This document shows, in pieces, positions 1 to 5,835 of a stretch of 13,930 bases of DNA. Made by a program: the position numbers and the translations under genes. The notes beneath the pieces were generated by a model. That model made no database searches. It was not told the DNA's origin and worked only from the letters and a program-made list of their open reading frames with translations. Within the stretch, counting starts at the first letter, position 1. Every line of letters starts with the position of its first letter. The stretch is from the NCBI GenBank assembly GCA_937896495.1, contig CALBNQ010000017.1, positions 1 to 13,930 on the forward strand. Direction: 5' to 3'. This DNA is from an uncultured archaeon (lineage in GTDB: Archaea > Thermoproteota > Nitrososphaeria > Nitrososphaerales > Nitrosopumilaceae).

Positions 1-72
1 TACGTTTTGGAGCTGCTTTACGTTTTGGAGCTGCTTTACGTTTTGGAGCTGCTTTACGTTTTGGAGCTGCTT
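1..72. repeat. Perfect 18-nt tandem repeat, 4 copies, in coding sequence
   Basis: The unit tacgttttggagctgctt occurs at 1-18, 19-36, 37-54 and 55-72 with no mismatch. On the minus strand it encodes KAAPKR. It reaches the window edge, so the copy number may be higher. Identity at synonymous positions points to recent expansion by slippage or unequal recombination. Confidence 0.97.
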
Positions 73-226
73 TCTTTGCAGCATTTTTCCTTCTAGTTGC
101 TGCAGCTTTTCTTTTACGAGAAGCTGCTGCTTTTAGAGCTTCAGCTGCTTTCTTTGCAGCATTTCTCTTACGTGTTCTTGCTGCTTTCTTTGCAGCTTCT
201 GCTCTTTTGGCTTTAGCTGTAACCAT
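1..226 (-). CDS. Lys/Ala-rich basic protein, histone H1-like (C-terminus beyond window)
   Basis: The ATG is at 226-224 and 75 codons are visible before the window ends, with no stop, so the C-terminal part is missing. The visible protein is almost only Ala, Lys and Arg, with two acidic residues (Glu10, Glu29). It contains NAAKKAA blocks around residues 22-28 and 48-54, then four copies of KAAPKR from residue 52 to 75. Such Ala/Lys/Pro tails resemble eukaryotic H1 tails and bacterial H1-like DNA-binding proteins; low-complexity basic proteins of this kind are typical nucleic-acid binders, so a role in DNA or RNA compaction is inferred, not shown. No folded domain is visible. It lies downstream of the membrane protein at 327-815 on the same strand, with a 100-nt gap, and probably has its own promoter. 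The low-complexity composition prevents a confident family call. Confidence 0.75.
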   Translation of the reverse strand, partial: MVTAKAKRAEAAKKAARTRKRNAAKKAAEALKAAASRKRKAAATRRKNAAKKAAPKRKAAPKRKAAPKRKAAPKR

Positions 227-326
227 GATTTTTTTCAAAAATAATACATGTTATGTAGTTAAAGTCATACAATATTGTGCAAATAACAGTAAAATTTGAC
301 ACTTTTTTTTCATTTATTGAAAATTC

Positions 327-815
327 TTATTCACAATTTGTTAAACATACTAGTGCAGTATCTGTAGTTGATTGTTCTTTTTGTGGTCTGATGATAATTT
401 TGTATTGACTCTCTTCATCAAATGGAATATCAAATTGTGTAGTTCTTTGTATTGATTTACCTGGGTCTAATCCCTCAAAGAGTAGATCTTTTGCAGAAAA
501 TTCCCCATATACTGCCTCATGTTTTAGCTCTTTTTCATCAACTATGTAAAATTGACCTCCTGAAATTGGGGTCCCCTCATCTGAAATATTTTTTGCAACA
601 ATTCCGATCATCACAAATGTATTTTCTGGAACAGTTTTTTTGTCTCCTTCATGTGTTCCTTCAAATGTTATGACATATTCTACAGGGCCTACAACTACTA
701 ATTCACCTTCAACTGCAGTAATGTAGTTGGTTTGATATTGTGTGTACATGTACATACCTGCCCCAATTGATACAATAATTGCTGCAAATACAATTACTAT
801 CCCAAAGTTTGCCAT
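327..815 (-). CDS. Membrane-anchored extracytoplasmic protein, DUF4352-like beta-sandwich
   Basis: This 162-residue protein starts with a hydrophobic segment (about residues 4-24, rich in Ile, Val, Ala and Gly) after only three residues, which fits an N-terminal signal anchor. The rest is hydrophilic and beta-rich. Its pattern, a strand reading VMIGIVAKNIS, then GGQFYIVDEKE, then a DPGKS turn before FDIPF, resembles DUF4352-type immunoglobulin-like domains, so a surface-exposed beta-sandwich is likely. That family link is from pattern memory and is tentative. The last residues contain CLTNC, a Cys pair that could form a disulfide outside the cell. A TATATA box 22-27 nt upstream of the ATG suggests a leaderless transcript. 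No specific function can be assigned. Confidence 0.75.
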   Translation of the reverse strand: MANFGIVIVFAAIIVSIGAGMYMYTQYQTNYITAVEGELVVVGPVEYVITFEGTHEGDKKTVPENTFVMIGIVAKNISDEGTPISGGQFYIVDEKELKHEAVYGEFSAKDLLFEGLDPGKSIQRTTQFDIPFDEESQYKIIIRPQKEQSTTDTALVCLTNCE

Positions 816-836
816 AATTTTGTGATATAATTTTGG

Positions 837-842
837 TATATA
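837..842 (-). promoter_or_regulatory. TATA box for the membrane protein at 327-815
   Basis: TATATA lies 22-27 nt upstream of the ATG (815). In archaea box A sits about 26 nt before the start site, so transcription would begin at or near the ATG, giving a leaderless mRNA. No Shine-Dalgarno sequence is visible. Confidence 0.55.
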
Positions 843-933
843 GTTGCAACGTCACATAATTTTATTGCATTTTACATGACATTATTTTGAGGATATTTTT
901 TTAAAAAAGATACTTTTTGAGAAATTTTTACTG

Positions 934-965
934 AATTTTAAGGGGTTTAACATCTAGGCATGATT
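934..965. repeat. Dispersed direct repeat, copy 1
   Basis: It shares aatttta, then ggggtttaacatctaggc and atgatt, with 1097-1131. The last 24 nt (942-965) match the second copy exactly. It lies in a non-coding stretch downstream of the DUF2299-like gene and upstream of the gene at 327-815. Confidence 0.9.
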
Positions 966-1007
966 TGAAAAGATGATACATGTTTAGCTGGTACACCTTG
1001 GTGTTTT

Positions 1008-1050
1008 GTGCCTTGGTTTTTGTATCTAGGCACAAGTGTTCAACCCCCCT
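1008..1050. repeat. Hairpin and inverted partial copy of the 942/1108 repeat
   Basis: GTGCCT (1008-1013) and AGGCAC (1028-1033) can form a 6-bp stem. The segment holds a third atctaggca (1024-1032). Downstream, gttcaacccccc is the inverted form, with one mismatch, of ggggggtttaac at 1106-1117. The whole 934-1131 stretch therefore looks like a decayed repetitive element with direct and inverted modules. Confidence 0.6.
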
Positions 1051-1096
1051 CAAAAATACATGATTGTGGAAATTTGACATTGTGCCTATATGCCTT

Positions 1097-1131
1097 AATT
1101 TTACAGGGGGGTTTAACATCTAGGCATGATT
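1097..1131. repeat. Dispersed direct repeat, copy 2
   Basis: Second copy of the 934-965 repeat, with a 24-nt exact match at 1108-1131. It has a longer G-run (six G at 1106-1111). ATGCCT at 1090-1095 and AGGCAT at 1122-1127 can pair. The remainder of the intergenic region, 1132-1308, is very T-rich and shows nothing I can name. Confidence 0.9.
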
Positions 1132-1308
1132 ACACACAATTGTCTTTTTTCATATTTTTGAATGAAATTGCGATGATTTTCTTTACTATTTTTTTGTTAT
1201 GCTATTCAATTATTGTTAATTCTTATTTCATCTAAAAAGGGTCAAACTTGTGTTTTTTTGCATATTCAAAATAATATCTCAAATTTTGTAAAATATTGTG
1301 TTTATTTT

Positions 1309-1758
1309 TTAGAATGTTTTTAGTAAAAACCTGGATGTTTTTTCATGCATTTCAGATACCCTTTCTATAGCATCAAAGACTGTTTGTTGATTGATATTTT
1401 CCTTGTCATCTAATACCACATAGACTCCAATTTTTTGCTTCCCGTCTTCTGTAATCACTTTACTGATTGCTTGAAGAGAATTACAAAAATCCAACACTTT
1501 TTGCTCAAACTTCTTTTTCTCTTCTTCACTAAATCCCAAATATCTTGAAATATGATTATTTTTCATTACTACTTTGGCACCAATTACTAAAATCCCTGGT
1601 TGTGCTTTTGGCTCAAAAATATCTGTAGGTACTCCATATTGCCCCGCATGTTTGATTAAAACATGAAAAGAATTTTCTGTACTTTTTACATTTTCAAAGG
1701 ATAATCCTTCATGAACCATCCATCTCTCTATGTTATCTCGCATTCTTGAGGCACTCAT
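1309..1758 (-). CDS. Conserved archaeal protein, DUF2299-like
   Basis: This 149-residue soluble protein has no membrane segment. Its layout, an N-terminal helix (MRDNIERWMVHEGLSF), a strand-rich middle (FHVLIKHAGQYGVPTDIF, then PGILVIGAKVV), a charged helix around 75-90 and an IGVYVVLDD strand followed by a C-terminal helix, resembles the archaeal DUF2299 family; this assignment is by memory of the pattern and unverified. The alpha/beta alternation is reminiscent of small chaperone-like folds, but no catalytic residues stand out. An alternative start at Met6 exists; the first ATG is preferred because a TATA-like box lies 26 nt upstream, suggesting a leaderless mRNA. It is monocistronic in appearance, flanked by the repeat region downstream and a 28-bp palindrome upstream. 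Confidence 0.7.
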   Translation of the reverse strand: MSASRMRDNIERWMVHEGLSFENVKSTENSFHVLIKHAGQYGVPTDIFEPKAQPGILVIGAKVVMKNNHISRYLGFSEEEKKKFEQKVLDFCNSLQAISKVITEDGKQKIGVYVVLDDKENINQQTVFDAIERVSEMHEKTSRFLLKTF

Positions 1759-1781
1759 TACTATTTTCTCAAAATTAGTTC

Positions 1782-1787
1782 TATATG
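1782..1787 (-). promoter_or_regulatory. TATA box for the DUF2299-like gene
   Basis: CATATA on the minus strand is centred about 26 nt before the ATG at 1758, the classical box A distance for a leaderless transcript. The 28-bp palindrome at 1822-1849 lies 64-91 nt upstream of the ATG, where an activator or a neighbouring transcript end could sit. Confidence 0.5.
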
Positions 1788-1821
1788 ATTCTAAATCAAT
1801 GCTTACTAGTCTAAATTTACC

Positions 1822-1849
1822 ATATTTCTAAATTCGAATTTAGAAATAT
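1822..1849. repeat. Perfect 28-bp palindrome, element copy 1
   Basis: The core TTTCTAAATTCGAATTTAGA is flanked by matching bases so that 14 bp on each side pair perfectly. Read on the minus strand it is preceded by AATCAAT, as in the copies at 2454-2481 and 2524-2553. It lies between the stop of the two-TM gene (1881) and the promoter of the DUF2299-like gene. It could be a regulator site, a transcript-end hairpin or a REP-like repeat. Confidence 0.9.
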
Positions 1850-1880
1850 TGATTTTATTTACCTGTACACAATAAACTCG

Positions 1881-2108
1881 TTAAATATTCACATTGAATC
1901 CCGAATCAAATTCAGGTATGGTTGATGAAATTAAAACATTAAGCATTATTCCTACAATCATAAAAATAATTCCTAAATACAAACAATTTCTAGCTTTTCC
2001 TGGATCATCTTTTCGAATTATAAAAAATGCTGCAATTCCTCCAAGCATTCCAAATAATATTGGTAGCAAAAACCATGCATTACTTCTTGATTTTTGAGGA
2101 TATGACAT
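1881..2108 (-). CDS. Small two-TM membrane protein, conserved hypothetical
   Basis: This 75-residue protein starts with a short polar stretch (MSYPQKSRS). Two hydrophobic segments follow (about residues 11-31 and 43-61), separated by a charged loop, RKDDPGKARN. A short polar tail ends the protein. The hairpin with a KDDP-type loop is a common small membrane protein type in ammonia-oxidising archaea as I recall it; function unknown. It begins 12 nt after the stop of the zinc-ribbon gene, so the two are probably co-transcribed and may act together. The partner is soluble with two CxxC motifs, so a zinc-binding cytosolic factor plus a membrane partner is one possible arrangement, which is inference only. 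Confidence 0.7.
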   Translation of the reverse strand: MSYPQKSRSNAWFLLPILFGMLGGIAAFFIIRKDDPGKARNCLYLGIIFMIVGIMLNVLISSTIPEFDSGFNVNI

Positions 2109-2120
2109 GTAATTTTACGA

Positions 2121-2369
2121 TTATTTTACCGTTATTACTTTTTTCTGTAGTTGTGTAATTTCAATTTCTACTGTTTCTAGTGGATCTTCTACCTGATTAC
2201 GTTTTATTGAAAACATTTTTGGTTTTTCAAAGTCATCTGTACAATCAGGACATGCATACACCAATACTCTATGTTCATTTGGTGCTTTTGGATTGGACAA
2301 TCTTGGATAATACACCAATCTTGCGCTACAATCCACACAATATCTATTGGCCCTTCTAGTTCTGACCAA
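2121..2369 (-). CDS. Zinc-ribbon protein with two CxxC motifs (TTG start)
   Basis: This 82-residue protein has Cys11-Val-Asp-Cys14 and Cys40-Pro-Asp-Cys43, spaced like a treble-clef or zinc-ribbon knuckle pair, within a basic N-terminal half (VRTRRANRY). The C-terminal third is charged and ends in a likely helix (EIEITQLQKKV). Such small ribbons bind nucleic acids or act as protein adaptors; the partner is unknown. The start is TTG at 2369-2367. No ATG, GTG or other start lies upstream before an in-frame TGA at 2387-2385, and AGGGGG sits about 6 nt before the TTG as a weak Shine-Dalgarno. It is followed by the two-TM gene after 12 nt. A palindromic element lies about 93-112 nt upstream of the start. 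Confidence 0.7.
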   Translation of the reverse strand: MVRTRRANRYCVDCSARLVYYPRLSNPKAPNEHRVLVYACPDCTDDFEKPKMFSIKRNQVEDPLETVEIEITQLQKKVITVK

Positions 2370-2453
2370 TGTAAACCCCCTGCATCATTATAGATATGCG
2401 ATCATCTATTAGATCTATGTTGTCTAATTGAGTAAACCATTTGCTATTAACAG

Positions 2454-2481
2454 ATCAATGTTTCTAAATTCGAATTTAGAA
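2454..2481. repeat. Palindromic element copy 2
   Basis: The 7-nt tag atcaatg (2454-2460) precedes a 20-bp perfect palindrome TTCTAAATTCGAATTTAGAA (2462-2481). It lies upstream of the zinc-ribbon gene and 43 nt from the next copy. Confidence 0.9.
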
Positions 2482-2523
2482 CCATAAATAATCACTACTA
2501 TGGATTATCCTCCAACATTAAAA

Positions 2524-2553
2524 AATCAATGTTTCAAAACTCGAGTTTAGAAA
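2524..2553. repeat. Palindromic element copy 3, next to tRNA-Asn
   Basis: The tag aatcaatg is followed by an imperfect palindrome with centre AACTCGAGTT (2532-2553, one mismatched pair). Compared with copy 2, the T and A flanking the centre are both changed, to C and G, so the dyad is kept. It ends 6 nt from the 3' end of tRNA-Asn, in the position of a transcript terminator. Confidence 0.85.
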
Positions 2554-2559
2554 TAAAAG

Positions 2560-2633
2560 CGCCGCCCATCAGACTTGAACTGACGACCGTCCGATTAACA
2601 GTCGGATGCTCTACCACGCTGAGCTAGGGCGGC
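2560..2633 (-). tRNA. tRNA-Asn (anticodon GTT)
   Basis: On the minus strand the cloverleaf reads: acceptor GCCGCCC paired with GGGCGGC, D arm GCTC...GAGC, anticodon stem TCCGA/TCGGA with loop CTGTTAA (anticodon GTT at 2599-2597), a 5-nt variable loop, and T arm GTCAG/CTGAT with loop TTCAAGT. The discriminator base is G (2560), as expected for tRNA-Asn. CCA is not encoded; the bases after the discriminator are CTTTTATTT, which could act as a T-rich terminator together with palindrome copy 3. No intron is present. A weak AT-rich ATTAAATC about 30 nt upstream of the 5' end could be its TATA box. Confidence 0.96.
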
Positions 2634-2705
2634 AACATGTTTGTACCTCGGTAAAAGTGATTTAATCCTTGCTACTGTTAGAAATTAGACAAAAGTGTGT
2701 GTATG

Positions 2706-2993
2706 TTAGTTAAATTTAGCAAAAAATTCTTTAATTTCTTTTGAATGACTTTCAACTAATTCAATTATTTCTAAATGTTCATCAGCTGTTGGTTCTCTTT
2801 TATGTACAATTTGAAATGCACTTAATGCTGAACCCACCATTTCCCCTACAAAAAATCCACACAAAAAATCTCCAACACTTGAACAATCCCATGTGTCACC
2901 AATCCTTGGTGAGGCACCAGCTGTTTTGTAAAGTTCTAAAGTCTGTAAAATTAATTCAGTAGTTTGTTTTGAAAATTCAGGATCAAGAGTCAT
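2706..2993 (-). CDS. Unknown conserved protein at the end of the ribosomal gene train
   Basis: This 95-residue protein is mostly helical by appearance: an N-terminal helix (about 4-24), a loop with GASPRIGDTWDCSS, a Gly/Phe-rich segment (GDFLCGFFVGEMVGSALSAF, about 41-60), then a charged C-terminal helix ending in KEIKEFFAKF. The middle segment is moderately hydrophobic but contains Asp and Glu, so I do not call it a membrane segment. Two Cys (36 and 45) have no metal-site spacing. I do not recognise the family. The ATG begins 18 nt after the uL6 stop, so it is probably the last cistron of the operon, in the place where other archaea have eL32 or eL19. It bears no resemblance to either of those. 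Confidence 0.7.
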   Translation of the reverse strand: MTLDPEFSKQTTELILQTLELYKTAGASPRIGDTWDCSSVGDFLCGFFVGEMVGSALSAFQIVHKREPTADEHLEIIELVESHSKEIKEFFAKFN

Positions 2994-3011
2994 GGATAGA
3001 AACTAGATGTT

Positions 3012-3569
3012 TTATTTTTCTATGCCTTTCTTCTTTTCAAAAATGTAAATACCGTCAAGGAAAACTCTGTGGTCTTTGTTTTTCACTTTGGTTTTTAATT
3101 CAATGTTTGCAGCTGTTTGAGTAATGTCTGTCCAAACTGCTCCTGTTAAAATTACATCTTCGCCTTTAGGAGTAACTGTGGTATTTCCTATAATCCTTGT
3201 TTTTCTTGGAGCTCGTTCACCTTGAAAATTCTCAATAAGAATTTCTTTACCGTTAACTTTGACTGTAACTGGAAAGTGTGCAAAAACGACTTTCATCTTA
3301 ATTGTATATCCTTCGATTAATCCTTCACAGATATTTCTAATGATAGATCTTGCTGTATGTAAAATGGCATAATCTCTTTTTTTATATTCTATTGATTTTA
3401 ACAATATTTTATTTTCTGAGAGTTCAATATTTACTGGGATGGTACGGAAACTTTTGAATGTTTTACCTAAAGGTCCTTCAAAAGTTAACATGTTTTTTTT
3501 CTGTGAAACTTTAATTCCTTCAGGAATAACTACTTCATCTTGAAATTTCTCAACTTGATTAGTAGACAT
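3012..3569 (-). CDS. rpl6: Large subunit ribosomal protein uL6
   Basis: This 185-residue protein has the usual archaeal/eukaryotic L6 length and two-repeat layout: an N-terminal repeat with VTFEGPLGKT-like LTFEGPLGKTFK (residues 28-39) and a second repeat with VKVNGKEILIENFQGERAPRK, ending with the archaeal RVFLDGIYIFEKK. uL6 binds 23S rRNA near the sarcin-ricin loop and factor-binding site. Its ATG lies inside the uS8 gene (11-nt overlap), so its translation is likely coupled to uS8. It is the last recognisable ribosomal protein of the train; the usual downstream eL32-eL19-uL18-uS5 genes are not here. Confidence 0.97.
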   Translation of the reverse strand: MSTNQVEKFQDEVVIPEGIKVSQKKNMLTFEGPLGKTFKSFRTIPVNIELSENKILLKSIEYKKRDYAILHTARSIIRNICEGLIEGYTIKMKVVFAHFPVTVKVNGKEILIENFQGERAPRKTRIIGNTTVTPKGEDVILTGAVWTDITQTAANIELKTKVKNKDHRVFLDGIYIFEKKKGIEK

Positions 3570-3951
3570 ATCCGATTAAAAATCCTCCAATTCCTTTTTG
3601 TAATGCTTCATGATGTGACATGACACCTTGATTAGTTGTTACTAGTAACATTCCTCTATCATATGCTGGTAAGTACTGTTGCTCCCAACTATTGTACTCG
3701 TCAGTTTTTACTTTGAATCTTGGTGAGATTGCTCCACACTTTGTAATTTTTGCTAATAGTTTTATCTTGAATTTTCCGCCTCTTTTATCATCAATGTGTT
3801 CAAACTCTCCAATGTATCCATCTTTTTGAAGTGTCTTTAAAACTTCAATTCCTAATTTTGATGTAGGCAGAATTACACAATCCCCTTTTCTTCTTAATTC
3901 ATTATTTGTAAGTGTAACAAACAAGTTTGCTAAAATATTAGTTGCAGGCAT
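3559..3951 (-). CDS. rps8: Small subunit ribosomal protein uS8
   Basis: This 130-residue protein matches the archaeal S8 length. The N-terminal helix-strand domain (NILANLFVTLTNNELRRK) is followed by KDGYIGEFEHIDDKRGGKFKI and the C-terminal RNA-binding part with LVTTNQGVMSHHEALQKGIGG, the archaeal counterpart of the STS-region that binds helix 21 of 16S rRNA. uS8 is a primary binder in the small subunit platform. It starts 6 nt after the uS14 stop and overlaps uL6 by 11 nt. In bacteria S8 represses the spc operon; the same role here is only a possibility. Confidence 0.97.
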   Translation of the reverse strand: MPATNILANLFVTLTNNELRRKGDCVILPTSKLGIEVLKTLQKDGYIGEFEHIDDKRGGKFKIKLLAKITKCGAISPRFKVKTDEYNSWEQQYLPAYDRGMLLVTTNQGVMSHHEALQKGIGGFLIGYVY

Positions 3952-3957
3952 ACTATA

Positions 3958-4137
3958 TCATCGATTTTTCCTGAACCCTAAAGATGTTGCTACTTCTCTG
4001 AAGCATCGTCTGCATAACATTAAATCATATTTTTGAATAACTGCTGTATAATCCCCACATCTTTTACACCATTTGGAACCTCTACCAAAATCGTGCTTTT
4101 TTCGTCCTGTGGCTTCATAAGATCTATCTTTTGCCAT
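3958..4137 (-). CDS. rps14: Small subunit ribosomal protein uS14, zinc-binding type
   Basis: This 59-residue ORF runs from ATG 4137-4135 to TGA 3960-3958. It carries the S14 zinc site Cys24-Lys-Arg-Cys27 and Cys42-Arg-Arg-Cys45, then the typical ending CFREVATSLGFRKNR. The N-terminal HDFGRGSKWC is characteristic of archaeal and eukaryotic uS14. It sits in the small subunit head near uS3 and uS10. Its start overlaps the uL5 stop by one base (TAATG), so translation is probably coupled, and uS8 follows 6 nt later. Position between uL5 and uS8 is the standard archaeal order. Confidence 0.97.
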   Translation of the reverse strand: MAKDRSYEATGRKKHDFGRGSKWCKRCGDYTAVIQKYDLMLCRRCFREVATSLGFRKNR

Positions 4138-4658
4138 TATGCTATTGTCACTCCAAATTCTTTAACTAGATAATCCTTTGCTTCCTGACTTGTAATTACA
4201 TGTGCTTTACCTACACTTGCTTTGTGTTTACTTCTTGTCCTAACTCCAAATCCTGGTCTAGATAATGTAATTGAAATACCTAATCCTAAAATTCCAATTG
4301 ATGGCTCATATTTTACATCTGGAATATCAATATGCTCATTAATTCCAAATGAATAATTTCCAAAATTGTCAAATGATTTACCTTTGACTGTATTTCCTTT
4401 TGCTTCTAACAATCTTTTTAGTAGTACTACTGCATCATTTCCACGAACTGTAACTGCAACCCCTATTGGTTCACCTTTTCTAATTCCCCAATCTCTTTGT
4501 GTTTCTTTTGCAAGTCGTGCTGATGGTTTTTTACCTGAAATTTGTTCTAATGCTCTTTTTGCAATTTCGATAACATCACCGGATTTACCTAATCCCATGT
4601 TTAGGACTACTTTTTCTAAGTATATTTTCTTCATTGGAGATTCTGTTGTTTGAGACAT
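4137..4658 (-). CDS. rpl5: Large subunit ribosomal protein uL5
   Basis: This 173-residue protein has the family length. After MSQTTESP it shows MKKIYLEKVVLNMGLGKSGD (residues 9-28), then ISGKKPSARLAKETQRDWGIRKGEPIGVAVTVRG, and the C-terminal SITLSRPGFGVRTRSKHKASVGK, all typical of archaeal uL5. It binds 5S rRNA in the central protuberance and contacts the P-site tRNA. An alternative start is Met9, but the longer form matches archaeal homologues, which usually carry a few polar residues first. It starts 4 nt after the eS4 stop and overlaps uS14 by one base. Confidence 0.97.
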   Translation of the reverse strand: MSQTTESPMKKIYLEKVVLNMGLGKSGDVIEIAKRALEQISGKKPSARLAKETQRDWGIRKGEPIGVAVTVRGNDAVVLLKRLLEAKGNTVKGKSFDNFGNYSFGINEHIDIPDVKYEPSIGILGLGISITLSRPGFGVRTRSKHKASVGKAHVITSQEAKDYLVKEFGVTIA

Positions 4659-4662
4659 ATGA

Positions 4663-5379
4663 TCACTTTATTTGAATTACTGGCTCCTCTTTACCTATTG
4701 GCATAATGATGTCTGCTGGAATTTCGATTTTTCTATCACCTAATGAAAGAATGACTCTTTTTGGAAGGATGAATGTTCCCTCTTCAATTGTTTCAATTTT
4801 ACCAATTTGTCCAGAGTTAATTCCACGAGTGACTAATCCCTGAACTCCTTCTTCTAATTTGATTACCTCTAAAATTTTCACTTCTGGAATTTGAATAAGA
4901 CATGTATCTCCGATACTTACCTTGGTATCTGTGATCATTGAACGCCCATCATGAAAACCAATTTGCATTTTACCTTTATTGATTGTAGTTTTACTAACTA
5001 CTCTAACTAATTTTTTAGATTTTTCTGTTTCGTTAATTTTAATTGGTTTTAGTATTTTTCCTTCTGTTGGAACTAGACGATAAACATCTGTAACATCCTT
5101 TAATTCGACAACATCCATTAATCCAATTGCATGGTGAAGTGACTTTCTTACTACTCCATCTACTTGAACTCTACCTGAATAAATTGCTGTTTTAGATTCT
5201 CTTAAACTTGTGACAATCTTTAGAGTATCTCTGAGGAATACTGCTGTTGGAATTGAATATTCTTTTTTGTGTGGGCCTGGTTTTACAGTAATTACAAATC
5301 TCTTGTCTTTTCTTGTGATTCCCCAAAACAGAGGAGCCATTTGACGTTTGAGTTTCTTACTACCTGCGATACTTACCAT
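4663..5379 (-). CDS. rps4e: Small subunit ribosomal protein eS4
   Basis: This 238-residue protein has the archaeal S4e length and order: an N-terminal SKKLKRQMAPLFWGITRKDKRFVITVKPGPH segment (about 7-37), an S4-like RNA-binding domain (about 43-105, with GRVQVDGVVRK), the central S4e domain, and a C-terminal KOW-like part (LVTRGINSGQIGKIETIEEG, about 183-202). eS4 is an archaeal/eukaryotic small subunit body protein without a bacterial homologue, so it is a good lineage marker. It overlaps the uL24 stop by one base (TAATG). Position between uL24 and uL5 is the normal archaeal one. Confidence 0.97.
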   Translation of the reverse strand: MVSIAGSKKLKRQMAPLFWGITRKDKRFVITVKPGPHKKEYSIPTAVFLRDTLKIVTSLRESKTAIYSGRVQVDGVVRKSLHHAIGLMDVVELKDVTDVYRLVPTEGKILKPIKINETEKSKKLVRVVSKTTINKGKMQIGFHDGRSMITDTKVSIGDTCLIQIPEVKILEVIKLEEGVQGLVTRGINSGQIGKIETIEEGTFILPKRVILSLGDRKIEIPADIIMPIGKEEPVIQIK

Positions 5380-5831
5380 TATTTTTCATCTTCCTTTTTT
5401 GGAGTTTTAGTTACTCCTTTTGTTTCTTTAGGGGCATCTTCTTTCACTTCTTTAGTTGTAACTTGTTTAGTTTGTTTGCTTGGATTTTTACCTTCTAATT
5501 TTGATATTCTCCATTTGTCACTTGTGTTGAGTGATGTAACTACTAAATTAGATGTATGAATGTAAACGTCAAATTTATCCCCTTTAGTTTTTTCTTTTTT
5601 GACTCCTTCAATTGCAACACTACTTTTTGATGTAGATATTTTTGATACTTTGCCTTCTACTCCTTTGAATTCTCCTCTGAGAATTGTTATACTATCACCT
5701 TCAACAACACGTACACTTCTTTTTCCATATTTTTTATGAAGATCTTTTGAAAGTGCACTGCCCAATTGTTTACTGCGAGTTTGATATGTTGCTTGATAAA
5801 TTTGATTATTACGCATTTTTGTTGGTTTCAT
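5379..5831 (-). CDS. rpl24: Large subunit ribosomal protein uL24 with Lys/Thr/Glu-rich tail
   Basis: This 150-residue protein has the archaeal L24 N-terminus ([22 protein letters not shown]), which contacts rRNA, and a KOW motif at about residues 45-65 ([21 protein letters not shown]). The core ends near residue 118. A charged low-complexity tail follows ([20 protein letters not shown] and PKKEDEK), making it about 25-30 residues longer than many archaeal L24. uL24 is an early assembly protein that lies close to the exit tunnel, and the tail may be disordered on the ribosome surface. It starts 4 nt after the uL14 stop and overlaps eS4 by one base. Confidence 0.96.
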   Translation of the reverse strand: MKPTKMRNNQIYQATYQTRSKQLGSALSKDLHKKYGKRSVRVVEGDSITILRGEFKGVEGKVSKISTSKSSVAIEGVKKEKTKGDKFDVYIHTSNLVVTSLNTSDKWRISKLEGKNPSKQTKQVTTKEVKEDAPKETKGVTKTPKKEDEK

Positions 5832-5835
5832 TTTA

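Noticed and set aside
928..1119. 63-codon minus-strand frame across the repeats
   Set aside because: Both its ends are made by the direct repeat, there is no domain, and the composition does not look like neighbouring genes. More likely a chance frame in a repeated element.
934..1131. Insertion sequence
   Set aside because: No transposase is encoded and no clear terminal inverted repeats with target duplication flank the unit.
1008..1235. 75-codon plus-strand frame
   Set aside because: It overlaps the repeats and the T-rich stretch; its hydrophobic end is what T-rich DNA encodes by chance. No promoter at the right distance.
1822..2553. CRISPR array
   Set aside because: Repeats are palindromic, irregularly spaced and few, without uniform spacers; no cas gene is present.
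2706..2993. eL32 or eL19, expected after uL6
   Set aside because: The 95-residue sequence is acidic and helical and lacks the very basic character of both ribosomal proteins.
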